Assembly (NCBI RefSeq): GCF_001428845.1
Contig: NZ_LMIU01000022.1
Coordinates: 372,001 to 436,000 of the forward strand
DNA: 64,000 nucleotides
Source of the DNA: Achromobacter sp. Root83
GTDB taxonomy: Bacteria; Pseudomonadota; Gammaproteobacteria; Burkholderiales; Burkholderiaceae_B
Direction of reading: 5' to 3'
In this document: positions 16,465 through 28,805 of the stretch, one piece after another
Numbering within the stretch: the first letter of the stretch is position 1
Layout: each line of letters starts with the position of its first letter
Program-made: the position numbers and the translations under genes
Notes under the pieces: model-generated
Told to the model about the DNA's origin: nothing
Databases searched by the model: none
What the model saw: the letters and a program-made list of their open reading frames with translations, nothing else

Positions 16465-17870
16465 GCCTCGCCATGACGAAGACGACGTTTGACCTTGCCG
16501 TGGTGGGCGGCGGACCCGGCGGCTACGTTGCCGCGATCCGCGCCGCGCAGCTCGGCATGTCCGTGGCGCTGGTGGAGCGCGCCGAACTGGGCGGCATCTG
16601 CCTGAACTGGGGATGCATTCCCACCAAGGCGCTGCTGCACAGCGCCACGGTGCTGCGCGCCTGCCAGGAAGCGGCGCAGTACGGCGTGACGGGCGCGGGC
16701 GAAGCGCGCCCCGACCTGGCCGCCATGGTCGCCCGGTCCCGCAAGGTGGCCGGCCGTCTGGGCCAGGGCGTCGCGCACCTGATGAAGAAGAACGGCGTGT
16801 CGGTGTTCGCCGCCAGCGCCAGGCTTGCCGGATCCGGCAGGCTGTCGCTGGACAACGGCGCCACGCTGTCCGCCCGGCACATCGTCCTGGCCACCGGCGC
16901 GCGCGCCCGCGAACTGCCCGCGCTGCCCGTCGGCGAACGCATCTGGGCCTACCGCCAGGCGCTGGTCCCCGCCGAGATCCCGAAATCGCTGCTGGTCGTG
17001 GGCGCGGGCGCCATCGGCGCGGAGTTCGCCAGCTTCTACCGCGCGGTGGGCGCCGAGGTCACGCTGATCGACATGACGCCGGAAATCCTGCCGCAGGAAG
17101 ACGCTGAAGTTTCGCAACTGGCGCGCAAGGCCTTCGAAAAACAAGGCATCCGCGTGGTGACCCGGTGTGCGGTGACGGCCTCGACGCAGACCGCCACGGG
17201 CGTGAAGGTAACGCTGGAGCAGGACGGCTACAAGACCGAACAGGACTTCGACCGCGTTATCGTCGCCGCCGGCATCGTCGGCAATGTGGAGAACCTGGGC
17301 CTGGAACAGACCCGCGTGAAGGTCGAGAAGACGCACATCGTCACCGACGGCCTGTGCCGCACCGGCGAACCGGGCGTCTACGCGATCGGCGACGTGGCCG
17401 GCGCGCCGTGGCTGGCGCACAAGGCCAGCCATGAAGCCGTGCTGTGCGTGGAAGCCATCGCCGGCAAGCCCGCGCACCCCATCGACCCGCTGCGCATCCC
17501 CGCCTGCACCTACTCTTACCCGCAGGTGGCCAGCATCGGCATGACCGAGGCCCGGGCCCGCGAGTCCGCCAGGCAGACAGGCGGCGAGATCCGTGTCGGC
17601 AGGTTCACCTTCGCGGGCAACGGCAAGGCCATCGCAATGGGCGAGGACCAGGGCCTGGTCAAGACCGTGTTCGATGCGAAGTCAGGCGAACTCCTGGGCG
17701 CCCACATCATCCATCCGGAGGCGTCCGAGCTGATCACGGGCTATGGCGTGGCGGCATCGCTGGAGGCCACCGAGGAAGACCTGATGCACACGGTGTTCGC
17801 GCATCCGACGCTATCGGAAACGCTGCACGAGTCGGTGCTGGCGGCGTTTGGGCGGGCGCTGCACGCGTAA
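16461..17870 (+). CDS. lpdA: Dihydrolipoyl dehydrogenase, E3 component
   Basis: A 469-residue flavoprotein disulfide reductase: FAD motif VVGGGPGGYVAAI, redox-active CLNWGC (Cys 47 and Cys 52), NAD-binding VVGAGAIGAEFASF and the C-terminal His-Glu pair in HPTLSETLHE. It reoxidises dihydrolipoamide of the E2 with NAD. The start could be GTG 16461 (GTGA overlap with E2) or ATG 16473; the overlap fits the rest of the operon. It is the last gene of the block. Confidence 0.92.
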   Translation: MSLAMTKTTFDLAVVGGGPGGYVAAIRAAQLGMSVALVERAELGGICLNWGCIPTKALLHSATVLRACQEAAQYGVTGAGEARPDLAAMVARSRKVAGRLGQGVAHLMKKNGVSVFAASARLAGSGRLSLDNGATLSARHIVLATGARARELPALPVGERIWAYRQALVPAEIPKSLLVVGAGAIGAEFASFYRAVGAEVTLIDMTPEILPQEDAEVSQLARKAFEKQGIRVVTRCAVTASTQTATGVKVTLEQDGYKTEQDFDRVIVAAGIVGNVENLGLEQTRVKVEKTHIVTDGLCRTGEPGVYAIGDVAGAPWLAHKASHEAVLCVEAIAGKPAHPIDPLRIPACTYSYPQVASIGMTEARARESARQTGGEIRVGRFTFAGNGKAIAMGEDQGLVKTVFDAKSGELLGAHIIHPEASELITGYGVAASLEATEEDLMHTVFAHPTLSETLHESVLAAFGRALHA

Positions 17871-17964
17871 GGCGCGGCGGGGTGCGCAACTGACCGGCGC
17901 CCATTCCGCTTGGGTGCCGGACACCGGCGCATCACTCGGGCGCCTGTCATCCGGGCATCGCGCC

Positions 17965-18846
17965 CTAGATCCGCCCCGCGTAGAAGTCCAGGAAACACGC
18001 AATGCGCCGCGAAAGCTGCGTGTTGCGGTAATACACGGCGTGCATGGGCTGCAGGTAATCGGTGTATTCGCTTTCCAGCACCTTCACCAGCCGCCCGGCC
18101 TGGATGTCTTCGCGCACCACGAAGTCCGACAGGCAGGCAATGCCCACGCCGCGCAACGCCAGTTGCCGCTGCGTTTCGCCACTGGACGTGGCGAGCGTCG
18201 GCGTCGCCTGGTAGCTGGTGCCGCCCGCGTGGCGCAGCGGCCAGACATTCAGGCTTTCCGGCTGGGTGAAGCCCAGCACCTCATGATCGGCCAGATCCTC
18301 CACCGTCCTGGGCGCGCCGCGACGCGCCACGTACTCCGGACTGGCCATCATCCAGCGCGGCGACGGCCGCAGCGGCCGCGCGTGCAGGGTCGAATCCGTC
18401 AGCGGCCCCATCCGCAGCGCCACGTCAGTGCGATGCTCCATCAGGTCCACGATGCGGTCGTTGCTGGTCAGTTCCAGCGAGATCTCCGGGTACTCGCGCC
18501 GGAATTCCGCCACGTGGGGCACCACGCAGTGCAGCATCACCGGCACCGACGCATCCACCCGCAGGCGGCCGGCGGGACGCTGATGCACCATGCGCATGCA
18601 TTCCTCGGCCTCTTCGAGCGACGCGACGATCTGCCGGGCCTTGGGCAGAAAATGCCTGCCCTCTTCGGTCAGTTCCATGCGGCGCGTGGTGCGGTTGAGC
18701 AGCGTCACGCCCAGGTCTTCTTCCAGGCGCTGCAGGCCCCGGCTGACGCCCGACGCGGTCTGGCCGAGCATTTCGGCGGCGGCGCTCAGCGAGCCCGCGT
18801 CGACCACGCCGAGGAACAGGCGCAGGGCTTCGGAGTTCAGGGACAT
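17965..18846 (-). CDS. LysR-family transcriptional regulator
   Basis: A 293-residue LTTR. The N-terminal winged helix (about residues 4-62) has GSLSAAAEMLGQTASGVSRGL, and a periplasmic-binding-like effector domain follows from about residue 90. It resembles the group related to DmlR/PtrR. It is flanked by the end of the E3 operon and by the ilvD terminator and has no divergent partner, so the target cannot be guessed. Confidence 0.9.
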   Translation of the reverse strand: MSLNSEALRLFLGVVDAGSLSAAAEMLGQTASGVSRGLQRLEEDLGVTLLNRTTRRMELTEEGRHFLPKARQIVASLEEAEECMRMVHQRPAGRLRVDASVPVMLHCVVPHVAEFRREYPEISLELTSNDRIVDLMEHRTDVALRMGPLTDSTLHARPLRPSPRWMMASPEYVARRGAPRTVEDLADHEVLGFTQPESLNVWPLRHAGGTSYQATPTLATSSGETQRQLALRGVGIACLSDFVVREDIQAGRLVKVLESEYTDYLQPMHAVYYRNTQLSRRIACFLDFYAGRI

Positions 18847-18925
18847 TTATCGCGCTCCGGTGGATGTCGTGGGATTTTATCGGGGCAACTCGTCGCGAAC
18901 CATGACCGCCACGGCCGCCTGGCAC

Positions 18926-18956
18926 AAAAAAAAAGCGGCGCACGAAGCGCCGCTTT
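18926..18956 (-). terminator. Intrinsic terminator of ilvD
   Basis: A perfect 10-bp stem (18932-18941 with 18947-18956, loop ACGAA) is followed on the minus strand by a run of nine T. It lies 25 nt past the ilvD stop. Confidence 0.85.
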
Positions 18957-18980
18957 CCTCAGCAACCGGCGATCAACCGA

Positions 18981-20849
18981 TCAGCGCTTGCCCTTCTGCT
19001 TCAACTGCGACAGGTCCCGCACCGCGCCGCGATCCGCCGACGTCGCCAGCGCGGCATACGCCTGCAGCGCCTGCGACACCACGCGCTCGCGTCCCACCGG
19101 CTCCCAGCCGTCCGCGCGCGCGTCCATTGCCGCGCGGCGGCGGGCCAGTTCCTCGTCGGAGACGGCCAGGTGCATCTTGCGGTTCGGGATGTCGATCTCG
19201 ATCACGTCACCCTCTTCCACCAGGCCGATCGTGCCGCCTTCGGCCGCTTCCGGCGATGCGTGGCCGATCACCAGGCCCGACGAACCGCCCGAGAAGCGGC
19301 CATCGGTGAAGAGCGCGCAGGTCTTGCCCAGGCCCTTGGACTTCAGGTAGGACGTGGGATACAGCATTTCCTGCATGCCCGGACCGCCCTTGGGGCCTTC
19401 GTAGCGGATCACCACCACGTCGCCCGCCACGATCTGGTCGCCCAGGATGCCTTCCACGGCGTCGTCCTGGCTTTCGAAGACACGCGCGCGGCCCGTGAAG
19501 ACCCATTGCGACTCGTCCACGCCGGCCGTCTTCACGATGCAGCCCTTTTCAGCCAGATTGCCGTACAGCACGGCCAGGCCGCCATCCTTGGAATAGGCGC
19601 TTTCCTTGCTGCGGATGCAGCCCGTCTTGCGGTCGGTGTCCAGCGTCAGGAACGTGGCGTCCTGGCTGAAGGCGACGGTGGTCGGGATGCCGCCGGGGGC
19701 CGCGCGGTAGAACTTCCGCGCTTCCTCGCTGGCGTCGCCGGCCACGTCCCACTTCTGGATCGCGTTGCCCAGCGTGCCGCTGTGTACGTTGCCGCAGGTC
19801 AGGTCCAGCAGGTCCGCGCGCGCCAGCTCGCCCAGGATGCCCAGGATGCCGCCCGCGCGATGCACGTCTTCAATGTGGTACTTGTCGGTCGCGGGCGCCG
19901 CCTTGCACAGGCAGGGCACCTTGCGCGAGATGCGGTCGATGTCGGCCATCGTGAAGTCCACGCCGGCTTCCTGCGCCGCGGCCAGCAAGTGCAGCACCGT
20001 GTTGGTCGAGCCGCCCATGGCCACGTCCAGCGCCATCGCGTTCTGGAACGCGCTCTTGGTGGCGATGCTGCGCGGCAGGACCGATTCGTCCTCTTCCACG
20101 TAATAGCGGCGGCACAGGTCCACGACCAGGCGGCCGGCTTGCTCGAACAGCCCCTTGCGCCAGGCGTGCGTGGCCACGATGGTGCCGTTGCCCGGCAGCG
20201 CCAGGCCGATGGCTTCGGTCAGGCAGTTCATCGAGTTGGCGGTGAACATGCCGGAACAGGAGCCGCAGGTGGGGCAGGCGCTGCGTTCGATTTCGGCCAC
20301 TTCGGCATCCGACACCTTGGGGTCGGCGGCCTTGATCATGGCGTCGATCAGGTCGATCTTGGCGATGACCGAACCGTCGGTCGGCGACTTGACCTTGCCC
20401 GCTTCCATCGGACCGCCGGACACGAACACGACCGGGATGTTCAGGCGCATCGCGGCCATCAGCATCCCCGGGGTGATCTTGTCGCAGTTCGAAATGCAGA
20501 CCATGGCGTCGGCGCAGTGCGCGTTCACCATGTATTCCACCGAGTCGGCGATGAGCTCGCGCGACGGCAGCGAATACAGCATGCCCCCGTGGCCCATGGC
20601 GATACCATCATCGACGGCGATGGTGTTGAATTCCTTGGCCACGCCGCCGGCGGCTTCGATTTCCTTGGCCACCAGCGCGCCCAGGTCGCGCAGATGCACG
20701 TGGCCCGGCACGAACTGCGTGAACGAATTCACCACCGCGATGATCGGCTTGCCGAAGTCACCGTCCTTCATGCCGGTGGCGCGCCACAAGGCGCGGGCGC
20801 CGGCCATGTTGCGGCCGTGGGTCGAGGTGCGGGAACGGTAGTGCGGCAT
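18981..20849 (-). CDS. ilvD: Dihydroxy-acid dehydratase
   Basis: A 622-residue IlvD/Edd-family dehydratase of isoleucine, valine and pantothenate precursor synthesis. It converts 2,3-dihydroxy-3-methyl acids to 2-oxoacids. Iron-sulfur ligands are visible in [12 protein letters not shown] and [13 protein letters not shown], and the active-site region in [18 protein letters not shown] 20849 gives the family opening [20 protein letters not shown]; the open frame upstream is not conserved in style. It is a stand-alone gene with its own terminator. Confidence 0.95.
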   Translation of the reverse strand: MPHYRSRTSTHGRNMAGARALWRATGMKDGDFGKPIIAVVNSFTQFVPGHVHLRDLGALVAKEIEAAGGVAKEFNTIAVDDGIAMGHGGMLYSLPSRELIADSVEYMVNAHCADAMVCISNCDKITPGMLMAAMRLNIPVVFVSGGPMEAGKVKSPTDGSVIAKIDLIDAMIKAADPKVSDAEVAEIERSACPTCGSCSGMFTANSMNCLTEAIGLALPGNGTIVATHAWRKGLFEQAGRLVVDLCRRYYVEEDESVLPRSIATKSAFQNAMALDVAMGGSTNTVLHLLAAAQEAGVDFTMADIDRISRKVPCLCKAAPATDKYHIEDVHRAGGILGILGELARADLLDLTCGNVHSGTLGNAIQKWDVAGDASEEARKFYRAAPGGIPTTVAFSQDATFLTLDTDRKTGCIRSKESAYSKDGGLAVLYGNLAEKGCIVKTAGVDESQWVFTGRARVFESQDDAVEGILGDQIVAGDVVVIRYEGPKGGPGMQEMLYPTSYLKSKGLGKTCALFTDGRFSGGSSGLVIGHASPEAAEGGTIGLVEEGDVIEIDIPNRKMHLAVSDEELARRRAAMDARADGWEPVGRERVVSQALQAYAALATSADRGAVRDLSQLKQKGKR

Positions 20850-21089
20850 GATTTTGTCTCGGGCTGTAGCTGTTAGCGTGGGCGGCAAAACGGTAAATAA
20901 TACGCTGGTTCGGCCCTGGGCCGCCCTGGCCCCCGCCCGGGACCGGTGATCGGCCATCAGGCGGACGCCCACGCCCGCGCGCCTGAACTGCGCCCGACAC
21001 GCCAAGCCCGCCCCGCGCCACGCGATCCGCAACGCGCCTTGCGGCCTCGGACAGCAACGGCGCAACGGCGCAACGGGGGCATCCGCCGC

Positions 21090-21989
21090 TCAGCGCCGCA
21101 ACGCCAGCAGCGCATCCTGCAAATGGCGCAGCCCGCGGCTGAGCGGCTTGTCGCGGCGCAGGACGATGGCCAGATCGCGCGACAGGCGCGGCGTCAGCGA
21201 GCGCACCTCCAATGCATCGCGCCGGCCCGCGCCCGACACCGCCAGCCGCGGCAGCACCGCGCAGCCCAGCCCCGCCGCCACGATCTCCTTCATGGCTTCC
21301 GTGCTGCCCAGCTCCATGACGGGCTTGGCCGCCACGCCCGCCGCCTCGAACCAGTCATCCACCAGCCGGCGCGTGCGCGCGCCGGGTTCGAACAGCACCA
21401 GCGGCAATTGCGCCAGCGACTGCGGCGTCACGATAGAGGGAATGGCGGCGGCGTCCCGCGCGGGGAAGATCGCCACGAACTCGTCCTCCATCACGGGCGT
21501 CGCCTGGAACATGCGGCCGGGCGCCGGCAGCGTGATCAGCACGATGTCCAACGTGTTGCCCTCCAGCCCCCGCAGCATGTCCGCCGTATTGCCGGTGCTG
21601 GCCACGATGTCCAGCGCCGGAAACCGCCGGCGCAGATCGGCCAGCAGCGGCGGAAGCAGATAGGTGCAGGCGGTGGCGCCCGTGCCCAGACGGATCCGGC
21701 CGGACACCTGGGACGCATGCGCGGTCATGGCCTGCTCGGCCTGCGCCAGCGCGCCATCGATCACCCGTATGTGAGTCAGCAGCTCTGCCCCCGCCGCCGT
21801 CGGCCCCGCGCGGCGTCCCACGCGCTCCACCAGCTTCAGCCCGAAGCGCCGTTCAAGCTGCCGGATCTGCAGGCTGACCGCCGGCTGCGTCACCCCGCCC
21901 CGTTCGGCGGCGGCGGAAAAACTGCCCAGTTCGATGACCTGCGCAAACGTGCGCAAATGGTCCAGGTTCAGCCCGCGCATCGCGTCCAT
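21090..21989 (-). CDS. LysR-family transcriptional regulator
   Basis: A 299-residue LTTR with helix-turn-helix GSFSAAAERGGVTQPAVSLQI (about residues 22-42) and a LysR substrate-binding domain from about residue 95. The CysB/CynR-like layout is complete. It is divergent from the acetyltransferase/MFS pair across a 115-nt gap that carries an LTTR-like inverted repeat (22002-22016), so that pair is its likely target. Confidence 0.9.
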   Translation of the reverse strand: MDAMRGLNLDHLRTFAQVIELGSFSAAAERGGVTQPAVSLQIRQLERRFGLKLVERVGRRAGPTAAGAELLTHIRVIDGALAQAEQAMTAHASQVSGRIRLGTGATACTYLLPPLLADLRRRFPALDIVASTGNTADMLRGLEGNTLDIVLITLPAPGRMFQATPVMEDEFVAIFPARDAAAIPSIVTPQSLAQLPLVLFEPGARTRRLVDDWFEAAGVAAKPVMELGSTEAMKEIVAAGLGCAVLPRLAVSGAGRRDALEVRSLTPRLSRDLAIVLRRDKPLSRGLRHLQDALLALRR

Positions 21990-22001
21990 CCAAAGTTTTG
22001 C

Positions 22002-22016
22002 TTATGAAAACCATAA
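22002..22016. promoter_or_regulatory. Candidate LysR-type operator
   Basis: TTATG-N5-CATAA, a perfect interrupted inverted repeat, lies 13 bp upstream of the lysR start between the divergent lysR and acetyltransferase genes. Its size fits the T-N11-A class of LTTR sites. Confidence 0.5.
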
Positions 22017-22104
22017 TAGACCAAAGCTTTATTAATGGATGCGCTTGCCCCACACTGGCGTCTGCCTTTCCGACCCTTTCGACATCCTTCTCGCCGGCCA
22101 TCCC

Positions 22105-22650
22105 ATGTCGCCCCACGCCCCCACCGTCCTCATCCGCGACAGCGCGGAAGCCGATCTCCCCGCCATCAAGACCATCTACGCGCACCACGTGCAGCACGGC
22201 ACCGCCTCGTTCGAGCTGGACCCCCCATCCATCCCCGAAATGCTTCAGCGCCGCAGCGCCGTCCTGGAAAAGGAAATGCCCTATCTGGTGGCCGAAATCA
22301 ACGGCGAGGTCGTAGGCTATGCCTACGTCACCCCCTACCGCCCGCGCCCCGCCTACCGGCACACCGTGGAAGACTCGGTCTACGTCAAGGCCGGCCGCGC
22401 CGGCCTGGGCATCGGCGGCAAACTGCTCGCCGCCCTGATCGACCGCTGTACCGCCGCGGGCTGGCGCCAGATGCTGGCGGTGGTGGGCGACAGCCGCAAC
22501 GCCGCCTCGCTGGCGCTGCACGCCAGCCAGGGCTTCCATCCCGTCGGCACCCTGCGGTCCGTAGGACACAAGCATGGCGAATGGCGCGACACCGTGCTGA
22601 TGCAGCGCAGCCTGGGCGAAGGCGACGCAACGCCCCCGCAACGGCCGTGA
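22105..22650 (+). CDS. GNAT-family N-acetyltransferase, phosphinothricin-acetyltransferase-like
   Basis: A 181-residue GNAT protein. The opening IRDSAEADLPAIKTIYAHHV and HTVEDSVYVKAGRAGLGIGGKL (acetyl-CoA loop near residue 110) match the Pat/MddA/YncA group. These acetylate phosphinothricin, methionine sulfoximine or related amino acids. The substrate here is unproven. ATG 22105 is the last sensible start before the conserved strand. It overlaps the MFS gene by GTGA, suggesting a joint acetylate-and-export role. Confidence 0.85.
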   Translation: MSPHAPTVLIRDSAEADLPAIKTIYAHHVQHGTASFELDPPSIPEMLQRRSAVLEKEMPYLVAEINGEVVGYAYVTPYRPRPAYRHTVEDSVYVKAGRAGLGIGGKLLAALIDRCTAAGWRQMLAVVGDSRNAASLALHASQGFHPVGTLRSVGHKHGEWRDTVLMQRSLGEGDATPPQRP

Positions 22651-23885
22651 TTTCCCCGCGCGCCATCGTCTGCCTGGGCCTGACCCAGCTAGTGGGCTGG
22701 GGCGTGACTTTCTACCTGATCGGCGCCCTGGGTCCCGCCATGACCGCCGACCTGGGCTGGAGCTCCGCCACCGTCTACGGCGGCTTCTCCGCCGCCATCG
22801 TCGTCATGGCCCTGGTCTCGCCCGCCGCCGGCGCGGCCGTGGATCGCTGGGGCGGCCACCGTGTCATGCCCACGGGCGCCGTGCTGTCCGCGGCCGGCTG
22901 CGCCATGCTCGCCGCCACGCACTCCCCCGTCCTGTATTTCGCGGCCTGGGCGGCCCTGGGCGTCGGCATGCGCCTGTGCCTCTACGACGCCGCCTTCGCC
23001 TCCCTGGCCCGCGCCGCCGGCCCCGCCGCGCGCCGCCCCATGTCCCAGATCACCCTGTTCGGCGGCCTGGCCTCCACCGTGATGTGGCCCATGGGCCACG
23101 CCCTGTCCGAATGGCTGGGCTGGCGCGGCGCCGCGCTGGCCTACGGCGCGCTGGCGCTGTCCACGCTGCCGCTTTACCTGGCCCTGCCCCGGCAACGCTA
23201 CGCCGCCACCAAAGCAGACGCCGGCAAAGCCTCCACGGGCCTGACCCGCACCCCTGCCGAACGCCGCCTGGCCGGCGCGCTGTACGCCGTGATCGCGATG
23301 CTCACCAACTTCCTGGCCGCCGGCAACGCCGCCCACCTGTTTTCACTGCTCTCCGGCCTGGGCCTGGCCGCCACCGCCGCCGTCGGCGTCGCCGCGCTCT
23401 GGGGCATCGGCCAATTCGCCGCCCGCCTCACCGACGTCATCCTGGGCTCCCGCCTGCACCCGCTGACCCTGAACCTCGCCGCGGGCGTCGCGCTACCGCT
23501 GTGCTTCCTGCTCGCCCTGCTGCCGCAAGACACGCTCTACACCGCCGCCGCCTACACCCTGCTCTACGGCGCCTGCAACGGCCTGATGACCATCACCCGC
23601 GGCACGCTGCCGCTGGCCCTCTTCGACTTCCGCAGCTACGGCACCCTGGTCGGCGCCCTGCTGATCCCCAGCTTCCTGCTGACCGCCGCCGCCCCCATCG
23701 CCTACGCATTCATCATCGAAGCGCAAGGCGCACGCGCGGCAATGGCCGTCTCCGCCATCCTGGCAGCCATCATCGCCGCCGGCGCACTCATATTGAGATG
23801 GAAATTCATGGCGCGGGTCACCGACACATCCAGGGCGGACGCTCACTCGCGCAGCGCCACCGCCACGACGCAAAACACCGCGTAA
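22647..23885 (+). CDS. MFS transporter
   Basis: A 412-residue protein with about 12 hydrophobic segments and the MFS loop motif DRWGGHRVMPTGA near residue 67. The start is GTG 22647, overlapping the acetyltransferase stop. The last residues (about RSATATTQNTA) are encoded by the left end of a repeat that recurs at 28151, so the C-terminus may have been replaced by repeat insertion. Drug or metabolite export is likely; the cargo is unknown. Confidence 0.85.
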   Translation: MISPRAIVCLGLTQLVGWGVTFYLIGALGPAMTADLGWSSATVYGGFSAAIVVMALVSPAAGAAVDRWGGHRVMPTGAVLSAAGCAMLAATHSPVLYFAAWAALGVGMRLCLYDAAFASLARAAGPAARRPMSQITLFGGLASTVMWPMGHALSEWLGWRGAALAYGALALSTLPLYLALPRQRYAATKADAGKASTGLTRTPAERRLAGALYAVIAMLTNFLAAGNAAHLFSLLSGLGLAATAAVGVAALWGIGQFAARLTDVILGSRLHPLTLNLAAGVALPLCFLLALLPQDTLYTAAAYTLLYGACNGLMTITRGTLPLALFDFRSYGTLVGALLIPSFLLTAAAPIAYAFIIEAQGARAAMAVSAILAAIIAAGALILRWKFMARVTDTSRADAHSRSATATTQNTA

Positions 23886-24200
23886 GTCCCACAAGGCCGC
23901 CCGCGCGGCCGCCACGGGGCGGACCCCGCAAGACGCTCCAACACCCAAAGACGACGGCAAGAACCTGAAGAACCCCGCCCGCCCCAGCGGCCGGCAGGCT
24001 TCAATCACTGGAGCCCGGCGCGTCGGCGGCCTGGGGTGCGCGGGGCGTGTAGATGCGCCCGACGGAATCCGAAGGCAGCCGCCGCAGGCGGCCACGAGGA
24101 TGAGGACGGGGGGGCCCGCCTAGGGCAGTCCGGAGCGAAGGCTCCGGACCGCAATCGTAGCCCCGCGCACCCCAGGCCGCCGACGCGCCGGGCGTCTCAA
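23853..24200. repeat. Long structured intergenic repeat, copy 1
   Basis: About 345 bp, similar to 28151-28500. The right part is a 181-bp element (24013-24193) bounded by a perfect 34-bp inverted repeat (24013-24046 with 24160-24193). Inside it is a second perfect hairpin (24129-24136 with 24141-24148, loop GAAG). The left part has hairpins at 23895-23910 and 23915-23928. No open frame here looks coding. It fills the gap between the convergent MFS gene and queC. Confidence 0.9.
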
Positions 24201-24269
24201 GAACGCCCACGCCGCATGCCCCAAAAAAAACACAAAAACCAACCAGCCCGACAAAAACCCAAAAAACCA

Positions 24270-24989
24270 TCACCCCTCAGCAGCAGAAGCCACCACCCAC
24301 TTCTCCCACCCGATCTTCCTCAACTTGCAAGCCGGACACTCCCCGCACCCGTACCCCCAATCATGCCGAGCCCCCCGCTCCCCCAGATAGCAGGTATGGC
24401 TTTCCTCGACGATCGTCTCCACCAGCGCATCCCCGCCCAATTGGTAAGCCAGCGCCCAGGTCTCCGACTTATCGATCCACATCAAAGGCGTCTCGATCGT
24501 CACCCGCGACCCCAGCCCCAACCCCAGCGCCACCTGCTGCGCCTTGATCGTATCGTCGCGGCAATCCGGATACCCGGAAAAATCCGTCTCGCACATCCCG
24601 CCCACCAGCACATCCAACTGCCGCCGATACCCCAGCGCCGCAGCCAGCGTCAGAAAGAGCAGATTGCGCCCAGGCACGAACGTATTCGGCAGCCCATTGG
24701 CCTGCATCTCGATCGCCCGGTCGCTGGTCATGGCCGTATCGCCCACCTGCCCCAGCACCTTCAGATCCAGCAGATGATCCTCGCCCAAACGCGCCGCCCA
24801 ATCGGGGAAATTGGCCCGGATCTCCCGCAGCACATTCAGCCGCGCCGAAAGCTCTATGTGATGGCGCTGGCCATAATCGAACGCCACCGTTTCCACATGG
24901 GCATAACGGTCCAGCGCCCAGGCCAGGCAAGTGGTGGAATCCTGCCCGCCCGAAAACAGCACGAGCGCGCGACGTTGATGATTTTGCAT
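24270..24989 (-). CDS. queC: 7-cyano-7-deazaguanine synthase
   Basis: A 239-residue PP-loop enzyme that converts 7-carboxy-7-deazaguanine to preQ0 with ATP and ammonia in queuosine synthesis. The PP-loop is [10 protein letters not shown] (about residues 11-20). The zinc site is formed by Cys residues in HTCYLGE and [12 protein letters not shown] near the C-terminus. Other que genes are not adjacent. It is divergent from ppc across 166 nt. I saw no preQ1 riboswitch-like pseudoknot upstream by eye. Confidence 0.95.
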   Translation of the reverse strand: MQNHQRRALVLFSGGQDSTTCLAWALDRYAHVETVAFDYGQRHHIELSARLNVLREIRANFPDWAARLGEDHLLDLKVLGQVGDTAMTSDRAIEMQANGLPNTFVPGRNLLFLTLAAALGYRRQLDVLVGGMCETDFSGYPDCRDDTIKAQQVALGLGLGSRVTIETPLMWIDKSETWALAYQLGGDALVETIVEESHTCYLGERGARHDWGYGCGECPACKLRKIGWEKWVVASAAEG

Positions 24990-25155
24990 AAAGGGGGCTT
25001 CTGGAATGACGAAGGGACACCTTGGACTTTAACCGAGCAAAGCCGCTTCCCCGTAAGGAACGCTGCGTAAAATCAACCGGTCATTTTCAAGGTTCACCCG
25101 CAACGCCCGCTTCGACTCCTTCCTTTCCTACAGCCGCCAGACGGATCCCCGAACG

Positions 25156-28005
<2,850 letters not shown>

Positions 28006-28150
28006 CCGGGGCACGCGGGCGGCAGGCGCCTGACGCATGGGGCGCCTGTGCACTGTCGCGCGAGCGGGTCTCTGCCACCTGACGCGAACGCACAAAAAAA
28101 GCAGAGCCGCCGTACAAGCCGCCCCCATCACATCGTCCCCGCAAGCGCGA

Positions 28151-28500
28151 AGCGCCCCAGCCACGACGCCAAACACCACGTAAGCCCCACAAGGCCGCCC
28201 GCGCGGCCGGCATGGGGCGGGCCCCGCAAAACGCTCCAACCCCGCCCCGGCTCACGGCCAGAACATCAAGAACCCCAGCCCCCCCAGAACCCGGCAAGAT
28301 CCAGCCACCAGAGCCCGGCGTGGCGGCGGCCTGGGGCGCGCGGGGCGTGTAGATGCGCCCGAGGGAATCGGAAGGCAGGCGCCGAAGGCGACAACGACGA
28401 TGACGACGGGGGGGCCCGCCTAGGGCAGTCCGGAGCGAAGGCTCCGGACCGCAATCGTAGCCCCGCGCGCCCCAGGCCGCCGCCACGCCGGGCGCCTAAA
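28151..28500. repeat. Long structured intergenic repeat, copy 2
   Basis: Second copy of the 23853-24200 repeat. The 181-bp element lies at 28313-28493, again with a perfect 34-bp inverted repeat (28313-28346 with 28460-28493) and the inner TCCGGAGC/GCTCCGGA hairpin. The three arm positions that differ from copy 1 differ in both arms, so pairing stays perfect. The two copies flank queC and ppc. Confidence 0.9.
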
Positions 28501-28805
28501 GAACCCTGACCGCCGCCAGCCTCCCCACCAGCCCAAACACCCCACGCCCCCCACGTAGACGCCAGCCCACCCGCCACCAAACGTCCACTCCTCGAACACC
28601 CGAAAACCCCCATTTGTCCGCCCCCCGCGACTTTTAGTACTATCTTCACCAGAAATTCTATACACGCACAAATGTTCGTATATAGAACAAAACGATTTTT
28701 CTGGCCAAGCAAGCACAGAAAGGCACCCCTGGACGAGACAGAGTTCACCCTGATCCCCGCCGTGCCCGCCTGCAAGCAACCGCCGCAAGCACCAAGCGAG
28801 CCATC
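28501..28805. other. AT-richer control region before the 3-hydroxyacyl-CoA dehydrogenase gene
   Basis: No gene seen. The region contains an imperfect inverted repeat, TTCTATACACG (28656-28666) with CGTATATAGAA (28677-28687), in a locally AT-rich stretch. It is probably the promoter/operator zone of the downstream gene. The remainder is GC-rich spacer. Confidence 0.4.

Noticed and set aside
19170-20876. A 568-codon plus-strand frame opposite ilvD
   Set aside because: It lies antisense to a clear ilvD with all Fe-S motifs; the translated sequence has shadow-type composition.
24990-25155. A preQ1 riboswitch before queC
   Set aside because: I could not find the C-rich loop and A-rich tail pseudoknot pattern by eye; a covariance-model search would decide.
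28023-28048. A terminator for ppc
   Set aside because: The CAGGCGCC/GGCGCCTG hairpin has no following T tract and could be chance in GC-rich DNA.
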